In this document: positions 17,596 to 27,083 of the stretch, in pieces
Position numbering within the stretch: the first letter of the stretch is position 1
Layout: every line of letters begins with the position of its first letter
DNA from: Roseburia sp.
GTDB lineage: Bacteria; Bacteroidota; Bacteroidia; Bacteroidales; Bacteroidaceae
Assembly: GCA_023665185.1 (NCBI GenBank)
Contig: JAMPEL010000010.1
Coordinates: 1 to 64,000, forward strand
Length of the DNA: 64,000 bases
Reading direction: 5' to 3'
The notes under the pieces: generated by a model
The model's database searches: none
Told to the model about the DNA's origin: nothing
The model's input: only the letters and a program-made list of their open reading frames with translations
Position numbers and translations under genes: made by a program

Positions 17596-19647
17596 ATGTA
17601 CCGTCTTATCATAGTGTTCTTTTTACTGAGCATATCACCGGGGTATGCCCAGAAACTGTCTGAACAGGAAGTCATCAAACAAGTGAGAGAGTTTCTCGTC
17701 GCACAAGACAAGGGACATGGCACCCGCTCACACTCCGGAGAGCCTGTCAGACTTGAAAAGGCTTATTCTTCACCGGAAGGGAATGTATGTGTGTATGACG
17801 CACCGGACAACGGATGCTTTGTGATTGCCACATGCGAGCCACGCACATCTGCCATATTGGGATATTCCGATGGCGGACTGTTCGGCACAGCCTCCGGCAA
17901 TCCTTCTTTCCGGACATGGCTAAGATGTTGCAAGAACAACATCGCCGCCAATTGCGCACCGACATTGCGCAGTGCGGAGCTTCCGGATGCTGTATTGCCG
18001 CTGTTGTACGATACGTGGCACCAGTACTCACCGTTCTGGAACAAGACTCCGATAGTGGACTCCAAACAGTGTCTGACCGGATGCGTGGCACACGCAATGG
18101 CTGAGGTAATGAGATATTATGAGCATCCGAAACGCGGCAACGGCTCACACACTTACACTGACACTCGCGGATGTGGAGAAACACTGACGGCACATTTCGG
18201 AGAACATGCCTACGACTGGAAGAACATTCTCGACAGTTATACGGAAGGCAGTTACAGTCAGGAGCAGGCGGATGCCGTGGCGCAACTCATATCCGACTGC
18301 GGCATTGCCGTGGACATGCGCTACTCGCCCATCGCAAGCGGCGCATATCCGGTGCGGCAGCCAATGGCACTGACTGAATATTTCGGTTATGACAGAGGAA
18401 TGCAAATATACTTCCGCGACTTTTTTCCATATTCGGAATGGGAGAACATGCTCAAAACGGAATTGGCAGAAGGACGCCCGATACTTGTCACAGGATATTC
18501 AGCAACGGAAGCTCATGCATTCGTCTGCGACGGATATGACGAGAACGGACTATTCCATATCAACTGGGGATGGGAAGGAGAAGCCAACGGGTATTACGAC
18601 ATGAGAGTCATGTCGCCGGATTTACCGGACTGGTTCGACAGGAACAATCCTGAGCAGGGACTGAATCTGACGCAGGTGGTATGTGTAGGCATACGTCCTG
18701 CAACGGAGACAGCCTCATCGGAACGGTATTCCTTCGGTTTTTCGGCAATAGAACCGAAAGACACTCATATCGGCAGAAATGAGACATTCAGAGTGGTCAC
18801 GACCAACATGTCGAACATAGGATGGAACATACATTCGGGAAGAATGGCAATGGCATTAAAGACGGAGGGGATTCTGGAGATTCTGACAGACTATGAGCAC
18901 GATTTTCTATTAGAGGAAACGGAAGACACCACTTATACAGACACATTGTCCATCGGTATTCCCGCGCATATTCCGGAAGGGACATACCGAATTGTCCCCG
19001 TGTATCAGGAAGGCTCGGAATGGCATGAAGCCCGGACTACGGTTGGTGTTCCGAACTATCTGCTTGCATATATATCGGCAGACAGTATCACCATCAAAGA
19101 AGACAAAGAAGCGGAAGCGCATCTTTCCATTACAAGAATTGATTTTCCTGATACACTGATACGTGGCTCCAACCCAGCCTACTCCATCACCTTACACAAT
19201 GGAGAACGCGAATTTTTCGGCAGAGTGTATCTGGCATTGGAGTCGGAGAGCCGTCCGGGAAGCTACACGGTGTTCAGCCAACAAGGCATGACACTTGCAC
19301 CGGAAGAGGTGACGACACGACGATTCAACCGCACTCCGTTCAACATTGTGAGGGGCAAATACAAACTGCGTATATTCCACGATCTGAACCTTTTCAACGA
19401 CTCTATCGTCATGATTGAAGGTTTGCCGGAAAAAAGAGTGACGGTGGTCAATGCCTCCGAAGTGGGGATTGAGGATATTGCAGCGGACACGAAAGAGGCG
19501 GAGATAAGGGTTTATGACCTCAGTGGCACACTTAGGTTGTGCGTCCGTGCGGAAGATGCGGAAAGAGTTGTCCGACAATCTTCATTAAGCAAGGGTGTGT
19601 ACATTGTATGCCGGGATAAGCAAAGAATGAAAATAGTTAAGTATTGA
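17596..19647 (+). CDS. C10 (streptopain-like) cysteine protease, secreted
   Basis: A 683-residue exported protease. The signal peptide (1-18, ending PGYAQ) is followed by a propeptide of about 120 residues. The SpeB-type catalytic domain has nucleophile Cys163 in CLTGCVAHAMAEV and His307 in EAHAFVCDGYDENGLF, with HINWGWEGEANGYYD nearby. After about residue 360 come beta-sandwich repeats. The C-terminus, with RVYDLSGTLR, SKGVYIV and a Lys-rich end, resembles the type IX secretion sorting tail, so secretion to the surface is likely. AGAAAGGAAAGAAG precedes the ATG. It lies between cobJ-cobH and cobL on the same strand, with short gaps, which is an odd place for a protease. Confidence 0.9.
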   Translation: MYRLIIVFFLLSISPGYAQKLSEQEVIKQVREFLVAQDKGHGTRSHSGEPVRLEKAYSSPEGNVCVYDAPDNGCFVIATCEPRTSAILGYSDGGLFGTASGNPSFRTWLRCCKNNIAANCAPTLRSAELPDAVLPLLYDTWHQYSPFWNKTPIVDSKQCLTGCVAHAMAEVMRYYEHPKRGNGSHTYTDTRGCGETLTAHFGEHAYDWKNILDSYTEGSYSQEQADAVAQLISDCGIAVDMRYSPIASGAYPVRQPMALTEYFGYDRGMQIYFRDFFPYSEWENMLKTELAEGRPILVTGYSATEAHAFVCDGYDENGLFHINWGWEGEANGYYDMRVMSPDLPDWFDRNNPEQGLNLTQVVCVGIRPATETASSERYSFGFSAIEPKDTHIGRNETFRVVTTNMSNIGWNIHSGRMAMALKTEGILEILTDYEHDFLLEETEDTTYTDTLSIGIPAHIPEGTYRIVPVYQEGSEWHEARTTVGVPNYLLAYISADSITIKEDKEAEAHLSITRIDFPDTLIRGSNPAYSITLHNGEREFFGRVYLALESESRPGSYTVFSQQGMTLAPEEVTTRRFNRTPFNIVRGKYKLRIFHDLNLFNDSIVMIEGLPEKRVTVVNASEVGIEDIAADTKEAEIRVYDLSGTLRLCVRAEDAERVVRQSSLSKGVYIVCRDKQRMKIVKY

Positions 19648-19668
19648 AGTATCCAAAACAACGAAGTG

Positions 19669-20856
19669 ATGAAGAAATTCATAATCATAGGTTTATCGGA
19701 CAGTAGAGAGTGCTGGTTTCCGCCCGAGGTATTGGAATGTATATCGAACGGAACGGTTTTCAGTGGTGGCAAGCGCCACAGGAAGATTGTGGAGCATCTG
19801 TTGCCGGCAAATGCTGAATGGATAGACATTACAGTACCCTTGTCGGCTGTATTTGCACAATATGAGCGGCACGAAGAGATTGTTGTCTTTGCTTCGGGAG
19901 ACCCTCTTTTTTATGGATTTGCAGTCACCATACAGCGTGAGATGCCGGATGCGGAAATAAAGGTTTACCCTTCTTTCAATTCCTTACAGACACTTGCCCA
20001 CAGAATGCTTCTGCCATATCACGACATGACTGTGGTATCGCTGACAGGCAGACCGTGGACGAAATTCGATGCGGCACTGATTCGCGGATGCGGTCTCATA
20101 GGCTCGCTCACTGACCGCCATAAGACACCGCTCGACATTGCCCGGCGGATGACAGACTTCGGTTATGACAATTATCTGATGACCATCGGTGAATGTCTCG
20201 GCAATGAGGAAAACGAGAGAATCAGCACTATGCCGGTTTCGGAAGTGGTTGAAAAGAATTTTCAGGCGGCTTTTCCTAATTGTGTCATTCTCAGAAAGAC
20301 GGCGGAAAGGGAACGTGTTTTCGGCATACCGGAAGAGCGTTTTGCCCTCCTCGACGGAAGAAGCAAGATGATTACCAAAGCTCCAATCCGTCTTGCCTCA
20401 CTCATGACACTAAACCTCGCCGGAAGTCGTGTGTTTTGGGATATAGGATTCTGCACAGGCTCCGTATCCATAGAAGCAAAATTACAGTTTCCGGAACTTG
20501 AAGTCATCAGTTTTGAAGTGCGTGAGCAATGTAGGGAAATCATGGCGGAGAATGCGCGCCGCTTTGGTACACCGGGCATTGATGCCCATATAGGCGACTT
20601 TCTTGACACGGACATTTCCTTACTTTCCAAGCCAGATGCTGTGTTCATCGGCGGACATGGCGGCAAATTGGTAGAGATAGTCGGGAAGATTCTTACAGTG
20701 ATGGACAAGGGGCGAATTGTCATCAATGCAGTAAGCGAGAAAAGTGTACGTTTGTTTGAAGAAGCCGCATTCCGTTTTGGTTTGACGAAACCGGAATGCC
20801 ACCGCATTGCTTTGGACGAGCATAATCCAATTAATATCATGCGAATTGACATTTAA
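19669..20856 (+). CDS. cobL: precorrin-6Y C5,15-methyltransferase (decarboxylating)
   Basis: About 395 residues with the two-domain CobL layout. An N-terminal CbiE-type methyltransferase (about 1-195; FIIIGLSDSR, FASGDPLFYGF, PSFNSLQTLAHRM) is followed by a CbiT-type domain (from about 205; DIGFCTGSVSIEAKLQFPE, with the SAM-binding DIGxxTGS loop). The enzyme methylates C5 and C15 of the corrin ring and decarboxylates the acetate side chain. ATG 19669 is chosen; the GTG directly before it is less likely. It begins 21 bases after the C10 protease stop and probably shares its transcript. The next gene has its own promoter. Confidence 0.93.
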   Translation: MKKFIIIGLSDSRECWFPPEVLECISNGTVFSGGKRHRKIVEHLLPANAEWIDITVPLSAVFAQYERHEEIVVFASGDPLFYGFAVTIQREMPDAEIKVYPSFNSLQTLAHRMLLPYHDMTVVSLTGRPWTKFDAALIRGCGLIGSLTDRHKTPLDIARRMTDFGYDNYLMTIGECLGNEENERISTMPVSEVVEKNFQAAFPNCVILRKTAERERVFGIPEERFALLDGRSKMITKAPIRLASLMTLNLAGSRVFWDIGFCTGSVSIEAKLQFPELEVISFEVREQCREIMAENARRFGTPGIDAHIGDFLDTDISLLSKPDAVFIGGHGGKLVEIVGKILTVMDKGRIVINAVSEKSVRLFEEAAFRFGLTKPECHRIALDEHNPINIMRIDI

Positions 20857-20982
20857 CGAAAAGGAAGAGAAGGCGGACTGACACAGCATGGATACACGTA
20901 TATCCAAAGAATCTTTGGCACACATATTCCATCTGAATATGACAAATCTGTATACGACTGGCAAAACTTAAACAGACAAGTG

Positions 20983-21013
20983 TTGCCTATATCTGACTTA
21001 TTCGTTACTTTTG
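20983..21013 (+). promoter_or_regulatory. Bacteroidales-type promoter of the macrodomain operon
   Basis: TTG (20983-20985) and TACTTTTG (21006-21013) are separated by 20 bases, matching the TTTG / TAnnTTTG signature. The box is 29 bases upstream of the macrodomain start. The 186-base gap after cobL shows no clear terminator. Confidence 0.65.
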
Positions 21014-21042
21014 CGATAGTTTTTCATTAAAATCAAAATGGT

Positions 21043-21549
21043 ATGGCACAAATTATAGAAACGTTCCTTGGCGACATCACAACCCTGAAAGTGGATGCCA
21101 TCGTAAATGCAGCAAACAAATCGTTATTAGGCGGGGGAGGTGTAGACGGAGCAATCCATAAGGCTGCTGGTCCTGAGTTGCTCGAAGAATGCCGTAAACT
21201 AAAAGGTTGCGAGACAGGAGAAGCCAAACTGACAAAGGGCTATAATCTTCCCGCCAAATACATCATACATACTGTCGGTCCAATCTATTTCAGCGTACAG
21301 CAGAACAAGGCGGAGCTTCTTGCACGATGTTACCGCAACAGCATGAAAATCGCGGCAAAGAAAGGCTTCAAGAGCATTGCTTTTCCCGCTATAAGCACAG
21401 GAGTGTATAGCTATCCTCTTGAAGAAGCTACAGAAATCGCAATATATGAGGTGCGCACCTCACTTTTCCTGTATCCTAAAATAGAAAAGGTCATATTTTG
21501 CTGTTTTGATGAATACACACTACAGATGTATCAGGAGAAACTAAGATGA
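21043..21549 (+). CDS. macrodomain protein, probable O-acetyl-ADP-ribose deacetylase
   Basis: A 168-residue cytoplasmic protein that is almost entirely one macrodomain of the YmdB/MacroD type. The visible motifs are [34 protein letters not shown] (Asn and Gly loop that binds ADP-ribose), KYIIHTVGP and [12 protein letters not shown]. Such proteins remove ADP-ribose from proteins or hydrolyse O-acetyl-ADP-ribose. The gene follows a well-formed promoter. Its TGA stop overlaps the ATG of the antiporter gene (ATGA at 21546), so the two are translationally coupled. The link between them is not obvious from function. Confidence 0.93.
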   Translation: MAQIIETFLGDITTLKVDAIVNAANKSLLGGGGVDGAIHKAAGPELLEECRKLKGCETGEAKLTKGYNLPAKYIIHTVGPIYFSVQQNKAELLARCYRNSMKIAAKKGFKSIAFPAISTGVYSYPLEEATEIAIYEVRTSLFLYPKIEKVIFCCFDEYTLQMYQEKLR

Positions 21550-22583
21550 CAGACATTCTTTTATCTATATTGCTTTTTGCTGGCGGACTGGTGGCAATAT
21601 TGAAAGGCGCAGACTGGCTGACAGACGGTGCCTCAGCTGTGGCAAAACGTCTCAATGTGTCCACACTTGTGATAGGACTCACTATTGTTGCTTTCGGAAC
21701 TTCTGCTCCGGAACTGGTCATAAGTCTGCTTTCTGCCATCTCGGGACGGACAGAAATGGCTTTGGGAAATGTCATAGGAAGCAATATTTTCAATGTCTTT
21801 GCCATAATGGGAATGACAGCTCTGGTAGCACCCATAAAAGTCAGCAAGAACAATTTACGCTACGATATACCTTTATGTATATTGGCTTCGGTTGTTTTGT
21901 TTGTCATGGCGAACGACTCATTCTTCAACGAAACCCCGACCAACAGCATCAACCGTACAGAAGGCATCACCCTTCTTGCCTTTTTCCTCATCTTCATGGC
22001 ATATACATTCGCCATTGCAAAGAAAGGACACAAGAATGCGGACTATCATCAAGAGAATGCCACATCACCAAAGGGAAATACCCGGAATAAAGAAGAGTTG
22101 CCATCTGTCGCTGTTGACGAAATGCCGATATGGAAATCCTGCCTGTTCATTATTGTTGGATTAACCGGACTGATTCTTGGAGGAAATTGGTTTGTGGACG
22201 GAGCGTCAGAAATTGCAGCGGCTCTTGGTGTAAGCCAGTCCGTAATAGCACTGACTATTGTGGGAGCCGGGACATCTGCTCCTGAGCTTGTAACTTCTAT
22301 CGTAGCTGCCCGCAAAGGAGATACCGATATGGCTATGGGAAATATTGTAGGAAGCAATGTGTTCAATATATTCCTGATTCTTGGAATCTCGTCCACAGTT
22401 TGCCCTCTCTCACTCGGCAATATCACGATGTTCGATTTTCTGGTCTTACTCATATCTTCCACCGCCTTATGGTTCTGCTGTAAAACAGGAAAAACCTATC
22501 ATACAGTCACTCGAACAGAAGGAACTCTTCTGACGCTCTGCATGATAGGTTACTACATTTATATTATAAACTTCATGAACTGA
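21546..22583 (+). CDS. calcium/sodium antiporter (YrbG-like, CaCA family)
   Basis: A 345-residue inner membrane protein with about 10 hydrophobic segments in two inverted halves. Each half carries the family signature: [15 protein letters not shown] with [10 protein letters not shown] in the first, and [16 protein letters not shown] with [10 protein letters not shown] in the second. A hydrophilic linker (about residues 165-195) separates them. Such exchangers use the sodium or proton gradient to expel calcium. The gene is coupled by ATGA overlap to the macrodomain gene. It converges with cobT with only 17 bases between stop codons and no clear hairpin there. Confidence 0.92.
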   Translation: MTDILLSILLFAGGLVAILKGADWLTDGASAVAKRLNVSTLVIGLTIVAFGTSAPELVISLLSAISGRTEMALGNVIGSNIFNVFAIMGMTALVAPIKVSKNNLRYDIPLCILASVVLFVMANDSFFNETPTNSINRTEGITLLAFFLIFMAYTFAIAKKGHKNADYHQENATSPKGNTRNKEELPSVAVDEMPIWKSCLFIIVGLTGLILGGNWFVDGASEIAAALGVSQSVIALTIVGAGTSAPELVTSIVAARKGDTDMAMGNIVGSNVFNIFLILGISSTVCPLSLGNITMFDFLVLLISSTALWFCCKTGKTYHTVTRTEGTLLTLCMIGYYIYIINFMN

Positions 22584-22600
22584 AGTACAACAGCCCGTTA

Positions 22601-23683
22601 TCAGAAATATTTTGTTATTTCAGCATGAGCAAAATTGTCCATCTCATTCATCATATTGACGGCGGACTGCAATATCGGATACGCACATACGGCTCCTGTA
22701 CCTTCTCCAAGACGCAACCCGAGTGCCAACAACGGTTCTGCATTCATTGCACCAAGCATCATACTATGCCCTGACTCATCGCCTTTATGTCCAAAAACGG
22801 CATAGTCCATGACTTCCGGATACAGACGCGAGGCGGCAAGCATACATGCCGTCATAATGAAACCATCGACAAGCACAATCATTCCAAGTTCGGCAGCACG
22901 AAGCATTCCACCTATCGCCGCCACCATCTCAAAACCGCCGAAATAGCGTATCACGGCCTTTACTTCATCTCTCGACATCGGAGTTGTCTCTGAACAGGGA
23001 CAGACACCCGACTCTGCCATGAATTTGTCTACCGACATCTTAAGCACCTCATACTTATGTTTCTGGCCCTCCGAATCAAGACCTGCACCTGCTCCTACAC
23101 ACTGCGCAAGCTGAATGCCAAGAAAAAGATGCATCCATACAGACGATGGTGAAGTATTGGCTATACCCATTTCCCCAAAACTGATGACATTGCATCCGTC
23201 TTGATGGCACGCTTCCGTCATTTCCGCTCCAACAGAAAGTGCTTTCTCATACTCGGTCTCGTCCATAGCCGACTCATACAAAAAGTTGCGTGTTCCCTTT
23301 GCTATCTTCCTGTCAATAATGTGGCAATCACGCTCTTTGTCAAAATCATAATCGACACCCACATCCACCACATGAAGTTTGAAGCCATGCTGTCGGCAAA
23401 ACATGTTTATACCGGCACCGCCGCGTCCAAAGTTCAACATTTGCTGCCATGTGATTTCACGAGGTGAAATGCTTACATTCTCACGCTCAATGCCGTGGTC
23501 GGCACCAAACAATATATGGCACGGATGATTAAGAACAGGCGACAGCGTGCGCTGTATCAGTCCTAATTGCAAGGCAAGAGATTCCAATCTACCCAATGAA
23601 CCTTTAGGCTTGTTCAAATTGTCAATCTTCTCCTGCACCTTAGCAATAAAAGACTTTTCCGTCGGTTGTATGCAAAAATTCAT
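22601..23683 (-). CDS. cobT: nicotinate-nucleotide--dimethylbenzimidazole phosphoribosyltransferase
   Basis: About 360 residues. The enzyme makes alpha-ribazole phosphate, the lower ligand precursor of cobalamin. Family marks include [64 protein letters not shown] and, near the end, [10 protein letters not shown], whose Glu matches the catalytic base of CobT. The start is set at ATG 23683 ([12 protein letters not shown]); ATG 23689 is an alternative. It follows cobU by about 48 bases on the same strand. cobS and a phosphatase, often neighbours in other genomes, are not in the window. Confidence 0.95.
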   Translation of the reverse strand: MNFCIQPTEKSFIAKVQEKIDNLNKPKGSLGRLESLALQLGLIQRTLSPVLNHPCHILFGADHGIERENVSISPREITWQQMLNFGRGGAGINMFCRQHGFKLHVVDVGVDYDFDKERDCHIIDRKIAKGTRNFLYESAMDETEYEKALSVGAEMTEACHQDGCNVISFGEMGIANTSPSSVWMHLFLGIQLAQCVGAGAGLDSEGQKHKYEVLKMSVDKFMAESGVCPCSETTPMSRDEVKAVIRYFGGFEMVAAIGGMLRAAELGMIVLVDGFIMTACMLAASRLYPEVMDYAVFGHKGDESGHSMMLGAMNAEPLLALGLRLGEGTGAVCAYPILQSAVNMMNEMDNFAHAEITKYF

Positions 23684-23731
23684 ATTCATAGAGTCATTTA
23701 TTATCTTCAAAATCAATATTCCAGAATCAAA

Positions 23732-24274
23732 TCACTTGATTTTTACGGCAATTCCACATACCATCATCACCACCTCATCAGCTTTTGAAGCCACATACTG
23801 GTTCATCCAGCCTTCCACATCCGTAAATTTACGCTGTATCTCATTGTCACTCACTCCTCCCGAGCCTATCTCATTAGTGACAAAAATGAATGTAGCCTCT
23901 TGCGAGGTAAAATTGTCAAATTCCTCTTTCAGGGCATTCAATGTACGCTCTACATGTTCGCCTGCCGCCTTTGCAGAATGCAAACACTCATTCTGCAAAT
24001 CGAAGAAGAAGTTCGTTGCCCATAAAGTTACACAGTCCACAAGTACAGTACGTCCGGACACCTCATGCCTGCTCAACCACTTCTCTTCTTCTATATTGGT
24101 CCATTGAGAACCCCGTCGCTGCTTGTGGATCTCCACGCGATGTCTGAACTCATCATCCCAGACTCTCGATGTAGCCATATATACAGGATTCGGACTGAGC
24201 TGCAAAGCCAATTTCTCTGCATATTCACTCTTTCCAGAACGCTGCCCGCCCGTAACAAGGACTATCTTTTTCAT
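23732..24274 (-). CDS. cobU: adenosylcobinamide kinase / guanylyltransferase
   Basis: A 180-residue bifunctional enzyme that phosphorylates adenosylcobinamide and attaches GMP ahead of nucleotide-loop assembly. The P-loop is GGQRSGKS (9-16). VEIHKQRRGSQW carries the His expected to accept GMP, VDCVTLW is the Walker B-like strand, and FVTNEIGSG is a family signature. It lies 41 bases downstream of hydA and upstream of cobT. In the gap a 13-base unit, GATTCCGATTATT, occurs twice (24278-24290 and 24296-24308). Confidence 0.95.
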   Translation of the reverse strand: MKKIVLVTGGQRSGKSEYAEKLALQLSPNPVYMATSRVWDDEFRHRVEIHKQRRGSQWTNIEEEKWLSRHEVSGRTVLVDCVTLWATNFFFDLQNECLHSAKAAGEHVERTLNALKEEFDNFTSQEATFIFVTNEIGSGGVSDNEIQRKFTDVEGWMNQYVASKADEVVMMVCGIAVKIK

Positions 24275-24315
24275 ATTGATTCCGATTATTTTTTTGATTC
24301 CGATTATTCCAGCCT

Positions 24316-25764
24316 CTATTCATCAAACTTTTTCAGTTCGGTATCAAACTGTTTCTTTGCAGCCAACTCATCATTGAACGTACAAGGTCCGTTGATACAT
24401 CCACCCTCACAGCTCATCACCTCAATGAACTTCGTAGGACATTTTTTTGTCTTGGCATAACCACGAAGCAGAGCTATTGCTTTCTTGTCAAGTCCTTGAA
24501 TAACCGTAGCCTGAAGAGACGGATCACCCACTGCATTTTTCACCGACTCAAACACACCTCCAGTCTTGGCAAAACCTTGTGCGTCGTGTCCTCCACGTTC
24601 AGAAGGCACAAACGGCTCACACTGTTCAATATCTATCTCATACCCTTCGAGTACGGCATCAAGTTCGCTGAAAGTCCAAACAAAATCCACACGCGGATTA
24701 TCTCTTCCCTCACGACGCTTTGACGCACATGGTCCTATAAATACCGTAAACGCGTCAGGATGTTTCTCCGTAGCATATTTGGCGGTGTAAAACAACGGTG
24801 AGCCAGTTGTGGATATATATGGCAACAATTCTGGAATATGCTTCTTGGCAAGCTGCACGTATGCCGAGCAGCAGCTTGTGGTCATAAACGGGGCACCCTC
24901 CTCCATTCTTTCCTTAAATTCTTTCGCCTCATTACGTATTGTCTCCTCCGCTCCATAAGCCACTTCTATGACATCATGGAAACCAAGCCGACGAATAGCA
25001 CCATACACTTTTTCAATAGGGTATTTGAACTGCGACAAAATTGAAGGTGCCACCATTGCCACAAGCTTACGCTTGCGATCGAGAAGCTTTATGACATCGA
25101 ACACTCGCGATACTTCAAAGATTGCACCAAAAGGGCAAGCCTTCATACATTTTCCGCAGTATATACATTTTGATTCATCAATATGCTCCACCCCATATTC
25201 GTCTTTAGATATGGCTTTCACAGGACACACATCCTCACACGGTACTGGCAGGTAAATAATGGCATGGTAAGGACATGCCTGATGACAACGTCCGCAACTG
25301 ATACAAATATCATGATCTATCGTAGCCTTGCCATGCTTGTCATACGAAATAGCCCCTTTTGGGCAGGCACTGTTACAAGCTTGCGCCACACATCCCCGGC
25401 AAAGATTCGACACTTCGTAATTGACCTTGATACACGATGAGCAGGCTTCATCCATTACAGAAAGCAATGTCATCTTTATCTCACTGTCTCCACGGTCAAG
25501 CAGTCTCTGAGCATAATCAGAAAGAGAGTCAAGCTCGTCTTTCTCGTCTGTCATGTCAAATCCCATCATAGCCATGCACTTGTATTTTGTCACAGCTCTC
25601 TCCTTATAAATACAGCACCTTCCACGAGGTTGTGACTTGCGCGGGTTCAGTTCCAGCGGCAACCTGTCAATGTCTTTTAGCAGTCTGTCGTTCTTCCACA
25701 TGTTGACCATTCGTGCCAACAACTGGTAGCGGATGAACATAATATTGTTATTATTCTTCGCCAT
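24316..25764 (-). CDS. [FeFe] hydrogenase, monomeric group B-like
   Basis: A 482-residue iron-sulfur enzyme. Cys-rich ferredoxin modules come first: a cluster region at 122-134 (CRGC...CNSACP), CISCGRCHQACP (154-164) and CIYCGKCMKACP (200-210), plus CEDVCP between them. The H-cluster domain follows, with L1 TTSCCSAY (295-302), L2 IGPCASKR (343-350) and L3 MSCEGGCINGPC (450-461). All four H-cluster cysteines expected from the family are present. L1 ends in SA instead of the PxW of classic catalytic enzymes, and L3 has EGGC, which points to the little-studied group B type. No NAD or ferredoxin partner subunit is adjacent. It is 85 bases after hydF and 41 before cobU. Confidence 0.9.
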   Translation of the reverse strand: MAKNNNNIMFIRYQLLARMVNMWKNDRLLKDIDRLPLELNPRKSQPRGRCCIYKERAVTKYKCMAMMGFDMTDEKDELDSLSDYAQRLLDRGDSEIKMTLLSVMDEACSSCIKVNYEVSNLCRGCVAQACNSACPKGAISYDKHGKATIDHDICISCGRCHQACPYHAIIYLPVPCEDVCPVKAISKDEYGVEHIDESKCIYCGKCMKACPFGAIFEVSRVFDVIKLLDRKRKLVAMVAPSILSQFKYPIEKVYGAIRRLGFHDVIEVAYGAEETIRNEAKEFKERMEEGAPFMTTSCCSAYVQLAKKHIPELLPYISTTGSPLFYTAKYATEKHPDAFTVFIGPCASKRREGRDNPRVDFVWTFSELDAVLEGYEIDIEQCEPFVPSERGGHDAQGFAKTGGVFESVKNAVGDPSLQATVIQGLDKKAIALLRGYAKTKKCPTKFIEVMSCEGGCINGPCTFNDELAAKKQFDTELKKFDE

Positions 25765-25849
25765 ATTTATGAGTTATATATAAATTAGAATTTTCTTTAT
25801 TTAGATTTCATATTCGCCAAACAAAACGGAGATGTCCTTTCTTCACATT

Positions 25850-27079
25850 TCAGACACCCAATGCCACCCTGTCAAGCATATCGTTCAGAAAGGCTATCGC
25901 CATTCCATAATTAGTAATCGGCACCTGTGAGGCTTTTGCCAATGCGATGCGATTGAGCACATGACGCCGGGTAAACATACAGGCTCCACAATGAATAATC
26001 AAATCAAATGGTGACAAATCATCAGGAAAGTCTGCTCCGTTCACATGTGTAATACGAAGTCCTTCCCCAATTCTCTTACGCAAAAGACGAGGAAGCTTCA
26101 CTCGTCCTATATCTTCATGCTGAGGAATATGAGTACATGCCTCAGCAATCAGCACATGCGACTCCGGCAACAAGTTGTCAATTGCACGGGCACCAGCTGC
26201 AAATTCCTGTATATCGCCCTTACACCCAGCAAAAAGTACAGAGAAAGAAGTCAGCAATGTTACTTCCGGACAATATCTCTCCACAGTCTTGAATACTTGC
26301 GAATCAGTGATAATAAGCCGTGGCGGAGCAGCCAAAGCAGCGAGCAAATCCGGCATATTGTCAGCCGTACAGCAAACGGGCAGGCACCGCTTGTCAAGCA
26401 AATGACGCAATGTCTGCACCTGCGGGAGGATAAGCCGCCCTTTCGGTGCCTGAATGTCCTGCGGCATCACTAACAAGACCACATCACCAGCACGACAAAG
26501 TTTGCCCGTTATGTCCGAAACCTCACTTTTGTCAGTCAATGTCTTTGCAATGGCTGTCCTGAGATTCTCTATTCCGGTGCCTTCATACGCAGAAACCGTA
26601 AGCACAACATCAATCTTGTCCTGCACATTCTCCATTCCGTAGATATGCTTCAGCTTTGATTCTACTTCGTCCACTCCGCAAAGGTCTGTCTTGTTCATGA
26701 CTGCAATCACAGGCACACGAAGTCCGGAGAAGAAATGTATCCACCACCTCTCATCCTCATATCCCGACTCATCGTCTACCGACATGACAATTACTGCGGC
26801 ATCCACTTTCGCGGCAGCTTTCCTTGTTGCCTCATTTCTCAGCGCACCAAGCGTGCCTTCATCGTCAAAGCCTGCCGTATCCACCAGCACACAAGCTCCT
26901 AACTGCCCTATCTCTATATTCTTGTACACCGCATCAGCAGTTGTCCCGGGAACGTCCGAGACAATAGCCACATTTTGCCCGCACAGCGCATTTACCAAAC
27001 TTGATTTTCCGCTATTCCGCTTACCGAAGAACCCAATATGCAGACGAAGTGAACGCTGAACATCCTGTGTCATACCCAT
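25850..27079 (-). CDS. hydF: [FeFe] hydrogenase maturation GTPase HydF
   Basis: About 409 residues. The scaffold protein carries the 2Fe precursor of the H-cluster and delivers it to the hydrogenase. The N-terminal GTPase domain has the P-loop GKRNSGKSS, the switch PGTTAD, DTAGFDDEG and NKTD. The C-terminal part has the iron-sulfur motif CTH (in IAEACTHIPQHEDIG) followed by HCGACMFT, matching the C-x-H...C-x-x-C arrangement of HydF. ATG 27079 is chosen; it lies 5 bases after the hydG stop, while the upstream ATG would overlap hydG widely. It sits between hydG and hydA. Confidence 0.95.
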   Translation of the reverse strand: MGMTQDVQRSLRLHIGFFGKRNSGKSSLVNALCGQNVAIVSDVPGTTADAVYKNIEIGQLGACVLVDTAGFDDEGTLGALRNEATRKAAAKVDAAVIVMSVDDESGYEDERWWIHFFSGLRVPVIAVMNKTDLCGVDEVESKLKHIYGMENVQDKIDVVLTVSAYEGTGIENLRTAIAKTLTDKSEVSDITGKLCRAGDVVLLVMPQDIQAPKGRLILPQVQTLRHLLDKRCLPVCCTADNMPDLLAALAAPPRLIITDSQVFKTVERYCPEVTLLTSFSVLFAGCKGDIQEFAAGARAIDNLLPESHVLIAEACTHIPQHEDIGRVKLPRLLRKRIGEGLRITHVNGADFPDDLSPFDLIIHCGACMFTRRHVLNRIALAKASQVPITNYGMAIAFLNDMLDRVALGV

Positions 27080-27083
27080 ATTC

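Noticed and set aside
24278..24308. GATTCCGATTATT repeated twice between hydA and cobU
   Set aside because: A single local duplication in a short gap, with no sign of function.
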